Below are positions 24,101 to 35,656 of a DNA stretch of 64,000 nucleotides, one piece after another. Each line of letters opens with the position of its first letter. Position 1 is the first letter of the stretch. The notes beneath the pieces were generated by a model. That model saw nothing but the letters and a program-made list of their open reading frames with translations, searched no databases and was not told the origin of the DNA. Both the position numbers and the translations under genes were made by a program. The stretch is taken from positions 186,001-250,000 of the forward strand of contig JAPDRN010000034.1 in the NCBI GenBank assembly GCA_030247855.1, read 5' to 3'. Source of the DNA: Knufia peltigerae. Its lineage: Eukaryota; Ascomycota; Eurotiomycetes; Chaetothyriales; Trichomeriaceae.

Positions 24101-26152
24101 GGCATTGAAGCCTAAAATCTGCCTCCTTCTCCTCCCCCAGAAGGCCATTTGATTGAGCCGCATCATCAGGAGAATGACGCTCTCTACGTACCAGTAGTAT
24201 GGTGGCACAAGGCGGAAGGCGACAGGGGCTGTGATGAGAGTGGCCTCCGTCCCGCACACAAGCCGCTGGCTAGCGACATGACTTTGGGTGCATACTTCTT
24301 CCCCGGAGGGACCCCCCCTCGTTGAGTATCATGATTGGTATCTCACAGTCTGATCCACCTGTCCGTAGGCTTTTCCAATACGCCGATCGCCATCCTTTCC
24401 GATGGAGCTTCTGCTATCTAGCCACCCGGGAATCTTGAGCAGCTGGATTTCGCAGCATGCACCGAGCAAGCGCAACAGGGCTACTAGCCTCTCGGTCTAG
24501 ACACGAACAACCCTCCCAAGGAGCTTGGATGCTCTACTCCAGAATCCAGTCCTTGACTAACGCCATGAACACAGGAGCCTTCCCCCGTAGCTGGTGCTAC
24601 CAGAGGTTCAGATCGACGCCTCCTCCGGAATTTCGAGCCACTTGGGCAATACCGAGTGACCAACTAAAGCTCCTCGATGACTGCGACACAACCTCACACA
24701 GTCTGTCACGATGGCCGCTAGCGTCGCCCAAAAAAGGTCGACCAAGGTGATCAATTGCATACCTTTGGTGAAAGGGTCGATGCCCCCATGTCACCACACC
24801 ATTCTGTTCCTCAGATTGTTTGGCTCTGTGCTGCCTCGTCCAATTGGCAACCTCATATACTTCTCTCGCCTGGGCCATCCGAGAGAGAGACTTGTTTCTC
24901 TTTCTTCCTCTCAGCTTTCATCCGTACCTCATCCCAACAAAGTTCGACCCCACGCTATCGCTTAAACATAACATCATTTCCAAGACACGATCGAGTCAAC
25001 CAGGACAGGGAGGCAAACGATCATCTTCGACTAGCTTGGTTGAAGCTATATTCACACCTCAACGCTAGCAACACCCATTGGGTCACGCATTTTGGTCAGG
25101 TGCAGAGGTTCATTTGCAGTCTAGTCTCACACAGTTCAAAAAGCATTCTCTTCTGCAAGGGGCCCGGCGTAGGGCCTCGCTTCTGTCGTCACCTACTTTT
25201 CGCCTACCACGCAAGAAACCCCACAAGCAGAGCCATTTGCTACAGAATGGCTGCTTAGAAGGACAAGGGTCTTCAACTTATCACACCCGGTCGGCTTCGT
25301 CTTTGCTTTGGTCATTTTGGGGTTGGTCATATTCCGTCGTCGGTGGCATTCAACAAGTGGATCTTGACCCTGCAATCTGGGACCGCGAGTCTTGCAATAC
25401 GAATACTACTATTGAACCTGCGATAGGCGGACTCCAGAAACTCCACATTCACGGTCAGCATTATATCCATTCGGATTAGTTAAAGTAAGGTCAGTACCAA
25501 GCCTGTCTCATCCTCGTCACATCCTCGTCACATCCCAAATGAAGAAGCTGCTTTGGCGATGCTGCTTGTCTCTGGCGTACCGGATCTGCGGATGGAGCGC
25601 CCCTAGCGCGTTCCCAGCAAACAGTACCAGCATCAGCTTTGGGGAAAGGCTGAACGGAACTAGTACACGACACTAAGTTAGAGGCCGATTTTGGACGATG
25701 CAGACGAGCATTGTCGAAAGGGGCCTTGCTTTGATTGTCTTGGCCTTCTCGAGCTCGATCCCGCGGGGACTGAGACTTATCACTGCTGTTCTGATATCTC
25801 CTTCTCTTTTCGCCCCTAGCTCTGCGTCTCATGGCCGGGGTGCTTTGCCTGCCTACTGGTCAATAGTCTCAAGCCTCCATGACTTGGTCTGATCTCATCA
25901 TTCTGTTGAAGAGATGGACCATGCACCTTTTCTCGACGCCTTTCTGCAGCTCATGAGCATCATGAACGCTAATGCCTACCCTAGGGGATTGTCTGGATTT
26001 CCCAGTCTCCGGCGCCTGTCCTCGCTCCTTCTAAACAGGGGCTCCATCGGCTGCTACAAAAACAAGGCTCTTCGCGTTCGATTTCAGGTAGTCAGAATCA
26101 TCTTCAAGTGCTTGCCCAACTCATCCGGGTATGGGAATTCGATCTACAGAAC
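21129..26152. other. Gene-poor 5 kb stretch
   Basis: The longest region without a supportable gene. All ORFs are short (under 170 codons), overlap on both strands and show no recognisable domain; I checked for transposase, reverse-transcriptase and transcription-factor motifs and saw none. It includes two exact copies of the 9-mer (TACTCCGTA 23455-23463; TACGGAGTA 24074-24082) and an 11-nt tandem duplication ATCCTCGTCAC at 25510-25531. A hydrophobic segment (FVFALVILGLVIFRRRW, plus strand near 25290-25345) lacks a convincing gene around it. The 3' UTR of ycf1 and the promoter of the next gene must lie at the ends. Confidence 0.5.
25510..25531. repeat. 11-nt tandem duplication
   Basis: ATCCTCGTCAC occurs twice in direct succession in the gene-poor region. 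Confidence 0.85.
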
Positions 26153-28544
26153 ATGATGACTGCCGAAACCAATGCCACACCATCCCCCGACCTCATGCCA
26201 CTCAAGACAGAAGAACTTGCTTCACTCTTGGAGCCCTCTAAGCTTCCCATGGGAGCTAAGCAGAGATATGCTCTTGTACGTCCTCTTTTCAACTTCGAGC
26301 GTGGTCGACATGATTCAAGCTAACCTGTTTCCAGAACCAGATCAAAAAGCTTGTTGAAAGCTGTGACAGTTTCATAGCCCTTGTTCCAGGGGAATATGGT
26401 GTGCCTGAGATCATAGTCTCTACAGACTTGAAGGAGGAGAGTCTTGCAATCTTGGGGGATGCAGTCGACAACTTTTCGCATTACATGAACGAATCATGTC
26501 TTCATGCCTCTCCGAGTATGTATATCCGCAAACATAAGAGCTCGTTGCACAAACTAACGTATACAGGGTTTTCAGAGTCATGGAGCAGTCGGAGGTGGAA
26601 AGGAAAGAAACCAATCCGCGACCGAGTCAATGATTTGGCTGTCGCTTCAATCACGTATCCTTTCCAGCGACCAATTAAACGTCATCGCGCCAGCACCATC
26701 AATGGCAGAGAAGGCTGTGACAACCCAGTTCAGCGGGTTGAGCGCAAATTGAGAGTGGTCAATGAAGGCCCTGCTCTGCAAATCAGAGTAGATGATCACG
26801 ACAAACTTCAACGCTGGTTCAAAGAGGCATTCGTGGCTATGCAGCAAGTCGCCTGTCGGATCATCGCCAAAATGTGGATCAAGCGAATCCATCCTAGGAA
26901 GGTGAGCTTCGTTCTTGAGAACACAGCGGTCCATACTCATGAAAATCAGCAATCAACTCACCCTTACAACGGTGGCGTTCCTCGAAGTGAACATCGGAAC
27001 CCTGAGCGGACTCGGCCTCCTTACTGGCCCAGTAGTAAGTTGTCTTTCATGGACGAGGATGCACACAAAAGACTTGGTTTGACTCGGTATCAGATGTTCC
27101 TCACAAGGAACCAGACCACATAGGCCGTGACGGTGAGCTTTTTTCTGTCGTTGTACGCGGTTCTTTCGACTAATGTACTGTATAGATCGAACAAGTCTGC
27201 TGGTCCATCTCCTCACCTCCACGCCACTTGAGGTCATTACAAACCCTCCAGACCCGCACAATACACACTTTGTCACAGCTGCCGATCTCTTGGATTGCCT
27301 CGATTCTCGAAAACCGGATTTGAAAGAAGGGGTTTGGGATATCATTGAGCAAGTGTGCAGAGCTCGAGATCTAATGGAACAGTATGAAGCTGGTGAGATA
27401 GGTAAGTCTATAATGACAATCCGTGGTGTCGGATGCTCTCTGACATCTGATAGACGGCGATGCATTGGTCTTTCTTAACAACTACGCTCATACTGCAAGG
27501 TCGTCGTACACTGATGTCGATGGCGAGGATCCTGAGCGAGGCTTTTCGTTGTCGTTGCAGAGCACAATCTTGAAGACAGAGTTGGTCGATGAGTCTACCG
27601 AGGAAGACCTACAACAACGCAATGATGAGGTTGTTGTCTTTACACCCAGCTCATCCACACATGGTTCTCCACTTGACCAGATGCATTCGCAGTCTTTGGA
27701 CAGCAAGCCGCCAAAATACCGGAAACGGGGAACGGGTTCTACCACCGTGGTTACCGAGTCCTCATCGTCGGTGCGTCGATCTGGAGGCGTGCGAAGATCT
27801 TCAAAACCATCTGCTCCTACTTGTTCTGGTCGCTCAAACACCTCGTCATCAATGAGTGCACGAATGATTCAGGAACTTCCATACCGCTCACCTTCCACCC
27901 TGCGTAAACCCGATGGGTCCGGCCAAGGAGAAGACATGACAAAGGATCGAATAACATTGACGACGGGAGATCGCAGAATCAATGCTCGCCACTCAACAAC
28001 AATGATTGTCTCTCAACCAACAGCTGCTCAGGTGATGACCCAGACGATGCTGGCCACCAAAGGCTGCGGACAGCAGGACAACGAGGGTGGTCAGCAGCAG
28101 CAGCCGGAAATGAACAACATGATGCACGACATGATGTCCTCCTACATCGATACATGCCCTCGGCAGCCTCCACAGATGGGTATGCTGCCGCAACAGCAGT
28201 GCCAGCCATGGATGGCAATGATGCCCAACATGGGACCGGAACCTCCTGACCGTGTCTTTGGGTTTCACCCTCACATGATGGCCGCTGCCGCTACCGCACG
28301 GGCTCCTGAGTCGGCGCTCGCTTATTTTGGTCAGACGAACGACATGGACGACAACAGCCTCGACGGCGGCGGCGGTGGTGGTGGTGGTATGCTTCTGATG
28401 GACACGATGCAACCATACCATGACTTCCAGGATCAGCATGGAGGTACGTTGATGAGTGTTGCCGACATGTATCACCAGCAAGGCATCGCGCAGCCTGTCG
28501 CTGTTGATATGACGTCGACTGATTTCTACACCGTTCAGCATTGA
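26153..28544 (+). CDS. YDR124W-like helical bundle domain protein
   Basis: Member of the fungal family that includes yeast YDR124W and the Aspergillus fumigatus hrmA-associated cluster protein AFUB_079030; the molecular function is not known. Exons 26153-26275, 26335-26515, 26567-26901, 26950-27034, 27094-27132, 27186-27401 and 27454-28544 join in frame to 689 residues. Family hallmarks follow in order: IKKLVESCDSFIALVPGEYG, NFSHYMNESCL, VACRIIAKMWIKRIHPRK, then QSTHPYNG, PPYWPS, and after two more splices VPHKEPDHIGRDDRTSLLVH. Splicing is essential: unspliced, each piece looks like a separate small ORF. The C-terminal half is low complexity, rich in Ser, then Met/Gln/Pro, with a poly-Gly run near 28370-28390. 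The start is uncertain: ATG 26153 and 26156 are adjacent, and an upstream exon cannot be excluded. Clearly not subtelomeric by context, as it sits among housekeeping genes. Confidence 0.85.
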
Positions 28545-30679
28545 GCATTGGGAACTTTTCGGACTTCTTGGATTGAATTTATTGGGATCAGGTTCCGAAG
28601 ATTCGTTGTCCAGCCGATATCTTCACATCTGCAATCGTCATCGACTCTGTTGTTCTTTGCAATGCAGCAGAGAGTATCGGTTTCTACCGCCATCAGGTTC
28701 TCGCACTCCTCCCTTATTATCTTACGAATTTCGGACGCCTTTGTATATCGAAATACAAGGATGGAAGACCTGAAACCTGCTTTTCAATTTTTTGTCGAAT
28801 TGTCATCTCGTCTTCTCCTCCTCGCTCGGAAGACGATCGAATGTTGTCGCCGCTTTGTTTTGTTTTATCTCATCTTCATTGCTCATTGCGACATCATGTT
28901 CGTGTTTTCCAACGTTTAGGATTGTCGCGGTCTCCAGCATCTGTTCCAGTCCAGTCCATTTCAGCAAAGGTCTCACGAGTTCCCTTCGACGTTGGTTTGG
29001 CAAGCTCTTATGTCATTATGTCTTCCATTGTTTTGGATCTTTTCGGTCTTTTTTCATCATGAGAAATCTCAATTTTCTCGACCTACAGCAGTCAGCGGTC
29101 AACAGTTAACGGTTGTGGTGTACCCCGAGTGCAGGAGTCAGTACAAATTTTTGTTTAAGTTCTGTTATGAGTTTAGTTTATCGAAAAGTTCTGTTCTTTG
29201 GAGAGGTCAGGTAATTTGAGCGCGCTGGTTGCTGGTTGAAGAATTCGACAATGGGCTCAGTCAGTCATTTCCCACAACAACAACGAACAATAGGTGATGC
29301 ACGCAGGCTTTGGGGAATACAACAAGGAAGGTGGTATTTTTCGTGGTTGACTTTGATTCTTTTCGGGAGGGAGAGGAGAAGTTCATAGCCATGTCAACGA
29401 CTCATAAATGTCGTTTTTGTGTAATGTTCACTGTTCCAAACGGGGACCAGATTCTCCCGGTGGACAGCGAGCTTCAGGTACCTCAGGTAGTCTAGTCCAG
29501 GAATTATCTAGGCAAGGACTCATTGAACCTACCTACCTAGGTAGGTAGTGCTGAAAAATGATCGGAATTGCAAAATGATTCTTGAAAAAAATGAAGTGCA
29601 AACCTTCCATTCAACCAGCCAGGGCATCGAATTGTGAGTCAGAGACCATATCATTTAATGCTCTATGGGGAAAACAGGGCTAGAGAGATGAAACAATGTC
29701 TCTGTTTTGTACAATAATGATGAACAAGAAAAAGAAAGGATATGTTGGCGTTATACAGTGTCAAAGGACAAATAGTTCAGATCGGTTTCTGATATCGCGA
29801 AGGAGTGCTACGACACCGCATAGCACCGCATAACACCGTTGTATACACCTGCTTGCACATCGTTAATGACCTCAGGCCCAACAGATCATGGCCACAGCGG
29901 TTGCATTGTGACATGTCCATAGAAATATCACTGTGAATATCTTCCGCTTCAACAGAATATAGCCATAATGGTTGCATTGAAGACAACACGTGCGAACGCT
30001 CTCATTGTCTCAGAGGTGACAGACACGCTGAACATGGCTTTCTCTTCTCAATGGAAATTTATCACCTACTATGTCCATGAATTAAGGGTCCAACGATGTC
30101 GACTAGATGTCCACTGAAGGCTATTGTAGAGAACAATAAGGAACTCCAAGTAACATGGTAAACACCATGCTCAATGGTCAATACCGGTAATGGCCGTCGG
30201 GTTGTCGTCAGTATCAATTCACATCACTGTGCCAATTTGCAACGGAATATGACCAGAGACACAATGGCAACAAGACTAAGCATACACGTACAACAAAAGT
30301 GACAATGGTTGACAGGGTGGTCAATTGAGGTGAGGCACAATCGCTTGTGGTCGTGTTCACCGCCCATGGGCACCCGGTTGGGAGGGAGGAGGGTCCTCTC
30401 GCTAGACCTTCCCCTTGCCGCGGCCCACCTCGCTAAACATTCCTCTCTGAGCACAAAGCAACACGTCATCAATGGCTGACGGGTCACGTGAAGACTTGGC
30501 CGCCTGGACGGCATCCATGTGGGACAAGTTGGATGAATATCGGGAGGATATGCCCAACTTGAAACGAATCCTCGACATCCTCGACCACGGACCAGCCGCG
30601 AAGGAAAGCGTGTTCGAGTTCCAGCTCCGATTCCAAGCGCACCTAGACAACTACCTCAGACGACGAAGCAGACCTCAAT
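28545..30679. other. Intergenic, 3' flank and rvs161 upstream region
   Basis: About 2.1 kb. The first 700 nt are pyrimidine-rich and probably include the 3' UTR of the preceding gene. It holds a 20-bp perfect palindrome (29529-29548) and an upstream ORF at 30472-30747. No other gene supported. Confidence 0.55.
29529..29548. repeat. Perfect 20-bp palindrome
   Basis: The sequence equals its own reverse complement over 20 bp, built from ACCT units on one arm and AGGT units on the other around a central CTAG. It contains one copy of the ACCTAGGT 8-mer that recurs in other intergenic regions here. Confidence 0.95.
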
Positions 30680-30747
30680 ATGTCGTGGGCGGGGTTCAAG
30701 AAGAACGTCAACCGGGCAACGACCCAGGTCATGATGAAGACTGGTGA
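30472..30747 (+). other. Upstream ORF overlapping the rvs161 start
   Basis: A 91-codon ATG-initiated ORF starts 208 nt before the rvs161 ATG and ends inside rvs161 intron 1, in a different frame (offset +1). If the mRNA leader includes it, ribosomes starting here would pass the rvs161 start, which would lower Rvs161 output. The peptide (MADGSREDLAAWTASMWDKL...) has balanced, protein-like composition but no recognised domain. Its start context is weak (T at -3, G at +4), whereas the rvs161 start has A at -3. It may be fortuitous, as the transcript start is unknown. Confidence 0.35.
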
Positions 30748-31862
30748 GGTTCCTTTTCTTTGGACCTGAGAAGAAAGTCATAAAACGTTCCGATCTGACT
30801 CTTGGTGATTTGACTATAGGGCACGTCGAAAGAACCAACGATCGAGACTACGAGGTCGAAGAAAGGTAAACACAGCTCACGTCTTCGGTACCCGATGTCG
30901 ATTCAACGTTCAAGAGAGAAGCTGACGCAGGCGCACGCGGGGCAAACAGGCGATACAGAACGATGGAGTCGGCAGCCAATCGATTACAGAAAGAAGCCAA
31001 GGGATATCTGGACAGCCTGAGAGGTAAATACCGATATGACCCGAAGAGAAGAGGGAGAGAGAGCCACAAGTTCATTTTGAAACTGACATTTACCGGGTTG
31101 GTAACATAGCAATGACGGCGTCGCAAATGAGAATAGCAGAGACGATCGACGCATTCTACGGAGACGCTGGTACAAGAGATGGAGTCTCTCGATCGTACAA
31201 GCAGGCCGTCGAAGATTTGGACGCAGAGACCATCAAAGCCCTTGACGGACCATACCGGTACGGAGATATACTGCCCCCCTACCTATATCGTGTCTCTCGA
31301 ATCTCTACCCCACCCTTTGTGAGAGGGAGAGTAGAGGGAATGTTGCCCCCCAAAAAAGGTTGATGATGAAAGATGAAACTAATCTCGTTTCTTTTCGGAT
31401 AACTATAGAACCACAGTTCTTGAACCAATCTCTCGCTTCTGCGCATACTTCCCCGACATCAACGAGTGTATCAAAAAACGAAACAACAAACTCCTCGATT
31501 ACGACGCGCTGCGTGCCAAGGTCAAGAAACTGGTAGAGAAACCGGACAAGGACGTGACCAAGCTACCACGAGCAGAGAAGGAAGCTGAAATGGCCAAGCA
31601 AGCTTACGAACAATTAAACGAACAACTTTTCACCGAATTACCCCAACTCATCGACCTTCGTGTCCCTTACCTCGACCCAAGCTTCGAAGCTCTTGTCAAG
31701 ATTCAACTCAGATTCTGCGCCGAAGCTTACAGTCGCATGGCACAGGTTCAACAATACTTGGATCCGGATACTCGAGATCAATACGCCCGTGGAGACTTGG
31801 ACAACCGTGTCGAACAGGTCCTTTCGGAGATTCGAGATCTGACCATCGCTGGTACTGTTTGA
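30680..31862 (+). CDS. rvs161: BAR-domain amphiphysin-like protein Rvs161
   Basis: N-BAR protein that binds and bends membranes; the yeast protein forms an obligate dimer with Rvs167 and works in endocytic vesicle scission, actin polarity and cell fusion. Exons 30680-30743, 30820-30865, 30950-31023, 31110-31257 and 31409-31862 give 261 residues (yeast protein 265). The N-terminal amphipathic start SWAGFKKNVNRATTQVMMKT is the family signature, followed by TGHVERTNDRDYEVEERRYR. The helical core runs to the end (AKGYLDSLRAMTASQMRIAE, PISRFCAYFPDINE, KRNNKLLDYDALRAKVKKL). No SH3 domain, as expected for Rvs161/Hob3. All four introns are in conserved-looking positions early in the gene. Convergent with etfB. 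Confidence 0.95.
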
Positions 31863-32628
31863 TCAGCGTCACCGGTTCTCCAGGGAAGGACTATGGACGC
31901 GAACACGGTCTTGCTTTTTTCCGACCTTGGCCCCTTGTGCTTGATTTTTCCGAGTCTGTCTGTCTGGCTGAATATGACAATTACCCATGCAAACAGCCAA
32001 AACAACAACCACAAGAACCACCTTGGAATTCTGCAACAGATCAAAATCTTGAAAAACAGCTGGATGATGGACGAATTGGAGTGGGAAGGGAGTGCTTTTA
32101 GCATAGCGAATGGAGTCTTTTAGTTTCTTGTTTGATTGACGGGAATACTTGATACACCGAGCTGTTCTCACAATGAGAAGCAGAATTGAGGGAATGAGTG
32201 CATCAGGCAGACATTGTCGCTCTTTCCCAAATGCATGGACTGGCAATAGGATGGTATTCTACCGCTGATTATGGTCTTTCATGCACACCAAGCATGGGTG
32301 GCTATTACTTGAAGTTCCAACCAAGGTAGTTTAAATAGAAGATCATGAATACCTGTCCCATGCATTTTTATTTCTCATAATTTTATATTCCGTACACACA
32401 TAATCTCTAAGCCCATTCCCAAGCCTGTGCGTGTGGTTTTTTTTTCATTGGTTGGATCGAAAAGATGGAACTGCCACCCTAGGCGAAGAACATTGATCGA
32501 TGCATCCATACATCAATCAGGATGGTGAAAATAGAGTAGGCGCTTCCCAATGTGTGTTGTCTTGTATACAAGGGTAAAAGGTGGATTTGTATACACCCAC
32601 TTTGTACTCGCAGAAAAAAGCTTCATGT
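31863..32628. other. Convergent 3' region, rvs161 / etfB
   Basis: About 770 nt between two 3' ends. The ORFs here are short shadows; no gene or structured element recognised. Confidence 0.6.
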
Positions 32629-33554
32629 CTAGATGGCACCCAACTCCTTCAACTTACTGATCATGCCGTCGACGTCCTCGACCTTGCCTCCACCTTGTCT
32701 CGCGGGGGGTTCCTCGACCTTGACCGTCTTCAGCCTGGCTTTGCCGTCGACGCCGTAGTCGGCCAGGGTCTTCTTCTCCAGCTTCTTCTTCTTGGCCTTC
32801 ATGATGTTGGGCAGGCTGGCGTACCGGGGTTCGTTCAGCCTCAGGTCGGTGGTGATGATCATGGGCAGTCTGGCCTTGAGCGTCTCCACCCCTCCGTCGA
32901 CCTCCTTGGTGACGGTGACTTCTTCACCGTCGATCTCGACCTTGCTGGCCTGCGTGGCCTGAGGCCAGTTCAGGAGGCCCGCCAGCATCTGTCCCGTCTG
33001 TCCCGCGTCGTCGTCGATGGCCTGTTTGCCCACAAAGATCAGGTTGCTCTGTTCCTTTTCCGCGATGGCCTTGAGGAGTTTCGCCACGCCCAGGGGCTCC
33101 AGAGGCTTGTCCTCGGGCACGTCGACGTGGATGCTCCGGTCGGCCCCCATGGCCATGGCCGTGCGGAGAGTGTCTGCGCATTTCGCGGGCCCGGCGGACA
33201 CGGCGAGGATGTCGTCGACGGCGAGTTTGCGTTCCCGCAGGCGCACCGCCTCTTCGATGGAGAGTTCGTCAAAGGGGTTGAGCGAGTGTTTGACGTTGGC
33301 CGTCTCGACCCCCGTCCGGTCCGACTTTACTCGTGGTTTGACCTGTCGTCGAGAGAAAACATTAGCCTTCGGGTGTGTCCAGACCTCTCTAGGCTTCGAT
33401 ACAAGGAGAGGTGTGTGGCGGTCATTTCTTCGGGTTTCAGAGACGAAAGCCACAGGTTGGGCGTGGAAAGGGTGAGGTCGTGATGAGTATTAGAACATAC
33501 AGCATAGTCAATGACCCGCTTGACGGGCACGAGAATCCTCAACTTCGACGACAT
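32629..33554 (-). CDS. etfB: Electron transfer flavoprotein subunit beta
   Basis: Beta subunit of the mitochondrial matrix ETF heterodimer, which passes electrons from acyl-CoA and amino-acid dehydrogenases to ETF:ubiquinone oxidoreductase; the beta subunit holds AMP and helps bind FAD. Two exons, 33501-33554 and 32629-33342, separated by a 158-nt intron, encode 255 residues, the normal length. Seen: MSSKLRILVPVKRVIDYAVK, NPFDELSIEEAVRLRE, AMAMGADRSIHV, the AMP-site region VGKQAIDDDAGQTGQMLAG, and the conserved recognition-loop segment LRLNEPRYASLPNIMKAKKK, whose Lys-rich end docks dehydrogenases and carries the methylated lysines in mammals. No classical presequence, as is usual for this subunit. 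Yeast orthologue Cir1. Confidence 0.97.
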
Positions 33555-34126
33555 GTTGGTATGCAAAAACCAAGTAGAATGTCGAAGAGTGTGTTTCCTT
33601 GTTTCGACCTCAAGAACACCACTGCCAAAGGGGAAACAAAAAGGAAAGCTATCGGTCTGGGGGGGAGTGGTGCAGCAAGTGTATAGAAATGTTTAGGTCA
33701 AGTATGATGGATGCTCTGGGCGAATTCGGAGCGCAGTCTATTAGGTGCTGTATCGCTGGGCCTCGGGATCACCTAGGTACGCTACTAAGCCCTCCGATTA
33801 TAAGCGCAAGGTCTCTGGAGCTGGACCGGAATCAATTCGGCGCGTTGACCCTCGGCTACATGTACGAGTACGAGAACGAGTCCCGGCTGTATCATACCGT
33901 CTACTGAGTCATTCATTATGTCATCAGTTCTTCAAAAGCCAACAGTCAGGTGACTGGAATGCTCACTCTTGGCATCACGCCAAGACGCACGCAAATTCCA
34001 CAGAACGAACGGGCTGTCCACCCACGGCACTAAGACGCAGGCGTTTTTGTAGTTTTGTTCGCAAAGACAGGAATCTCTTTCTTACAACAACCACCAAGTC
34101 TCGTCATCGCATTAGACAACGTCAAG
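33555..34126. other. Divergent promoter region, etfB / rpl39
   Basis: 570 nt shared between two divergently transcribed genes. Contains ACCTAGGT at 33771-33778. No gene supported. Confidence 0.6.
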
Positions 34127-34806
34127 ATGCCGGTATGTTTCGAACTCCTTTCCATCCTCGCCTTGAGTACGCTTTCAACGCAATGCCCGTCGCTGTTGTT
34201 CAATCCAACTTCGACCACGGGATTGAAGCAAGATCCTGGGGACAGTCGTTGTTGGGGAATTCTATCCGTTTAGCAGACCCAGAAAGAGCAAACAACTAAC
34301 TGAGTTTGTTTGTGTTTGAAACAGAGCCACAAGTCCTTCCGTACGAAGCAGAAGCTCGCCAAAGCGCAGAAGCAGAACCGACCTATCCCTCAATGGATCC
34401 GTCTGAGAACTGGCAACACCATCAGGTTAGATACTCTCTCACCTTTCCCAACACGACTTGTGTTTTTTGTTCGAACGATACATACACCGCACCCCCTACC
34501 CATATCAGTCGCGAAGGAATCGTGTCAGGATACATTTGGGAAATGAGGGTTTTGTCGTAAATCGAGTCGGGTTGTGTGTATATGAGACCAGCGAAAATTA
34601 CTCTGAGGGACCAAGCTGGAAAACTTCGAGAAAAGAGAGACACACAGGGAGGGCCGACACTTGGTGGGATTACTTGCTGGCTGTTCCTTGCAATAACATC
34701 GCCGTCGTACTTTTTCTATGCAAAAGTGAATACTGACCATTGTTTGTTCTTACACAGATACAACGCCAAGAGGAGGCACTGGCGCAAGACTAGACTCGGA
34801 ATCTAG
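34127..34806 (+). CDS. rpl39: 60S ribosomal protein eL39
   Basis: Small basic protein lining the large-subunit exit tunnel. Three exons, 34127-34132, 34325-34425 and 34758-34806, encode exactly 51 residues, the invariant length of eL39. The first exon carries only Met-Pro; then SHKSFRTKQKLAKAQKQNRP, IPQWIRLRTGNTIRYNAKRR and HWRKTRLGI follow. The gene is two-thirds intron and is easily missed by ORF scanning. Introns are 192 and 332 nt, long for this window, as is common for ribosomal protein genes in filamentous fungi. Confidence 0.97.
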
Positions 34807-35656
34807 ACGACTCGCTCATTTTCTCCAATCAATCGACTTTTCGGTTCAAGAAAAACTACCACCATCTATGGGAGTCCGAGGGGGAAAAGTCGATATGCTT
34901 ACGAGGGGAGGGGAAGGGAGGTTGTGTTGTGGTTGTTGGGAAATGGCAATGTGAATTATTGATGCCATCGCCGTGATCCGAACCAGGCATGCGGGAAGCT
35001 TCAAGGGACGCCCTGAGGAAAGGTTTCACTTGACATACTTGCGAAGAAATCCAAGGACGAAATTGCAAAGTATGGCAAAACTCTGAAGCACATCTTTCAT
35101 CAACCTTCTTGCCATTTTCACATGGAAATGGTCTATCGTGGATAGTGCACACAACGAAAATCAAAATCAATGACCAATTACTTTGAGCCTACCTCTTAAC
35201 CGCGTAAGTACGTGAGTCGCTATCCTGATCTGATCCCGTGGTACGGTAAATAAGGACTCGGATTTACAGTGGTCATGTTCATTGATGAAATATGGATTCT
35301 ACGCTGTAATCAAAGTAGCAATACCCTCATTGACTCGGGCTGTACCGAGCGCCTTTGCTTTTGTTGGCAAGCAACTATCTACCTTGCTGGTACAATCATA
35401 GCCACGTTTTTTCTCGACCATGCCATCTTTGCAACCTGTTGAGGTCAAAGATAGCACTGTAGCATGTCAGTGACGCTTGTAAAATACCATTCATCCAGTT
35501 CCATCATCCCATTTGAACTCCGCGTGCGTGCATGTTGACTGGAACCATAACGCCATCAAGCACGTCCTGATATCATCGCCGAAGTGTACGGCAAGTGCTT
35601 TAGCGACTGTCATCGAGTCAGTACATGATACGAGAAGAGTTAAGGAGGAAAGAAAC
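34807..35656. other. Convergent 3' region, rpl39 / skp1
   Basis: About 850 nt with no supportable gene; 3' flanks of two convergent genes. Confidence 0.6.

Noticed and set aside
24050..24259. Minus-strand hydrophobic ORF (PYYWYVESVILLMMRL)
   Set aside because: No family recognised, no splice partners that extend it, and overlapping ORFs of equal size on the other frames.
32581..33483. 300-codon plus-strand ORF opposite etfB
   Set aside because: Antisense shadow of a highly conserved gene; codon bias of the real strand keeps the opposite frame open.
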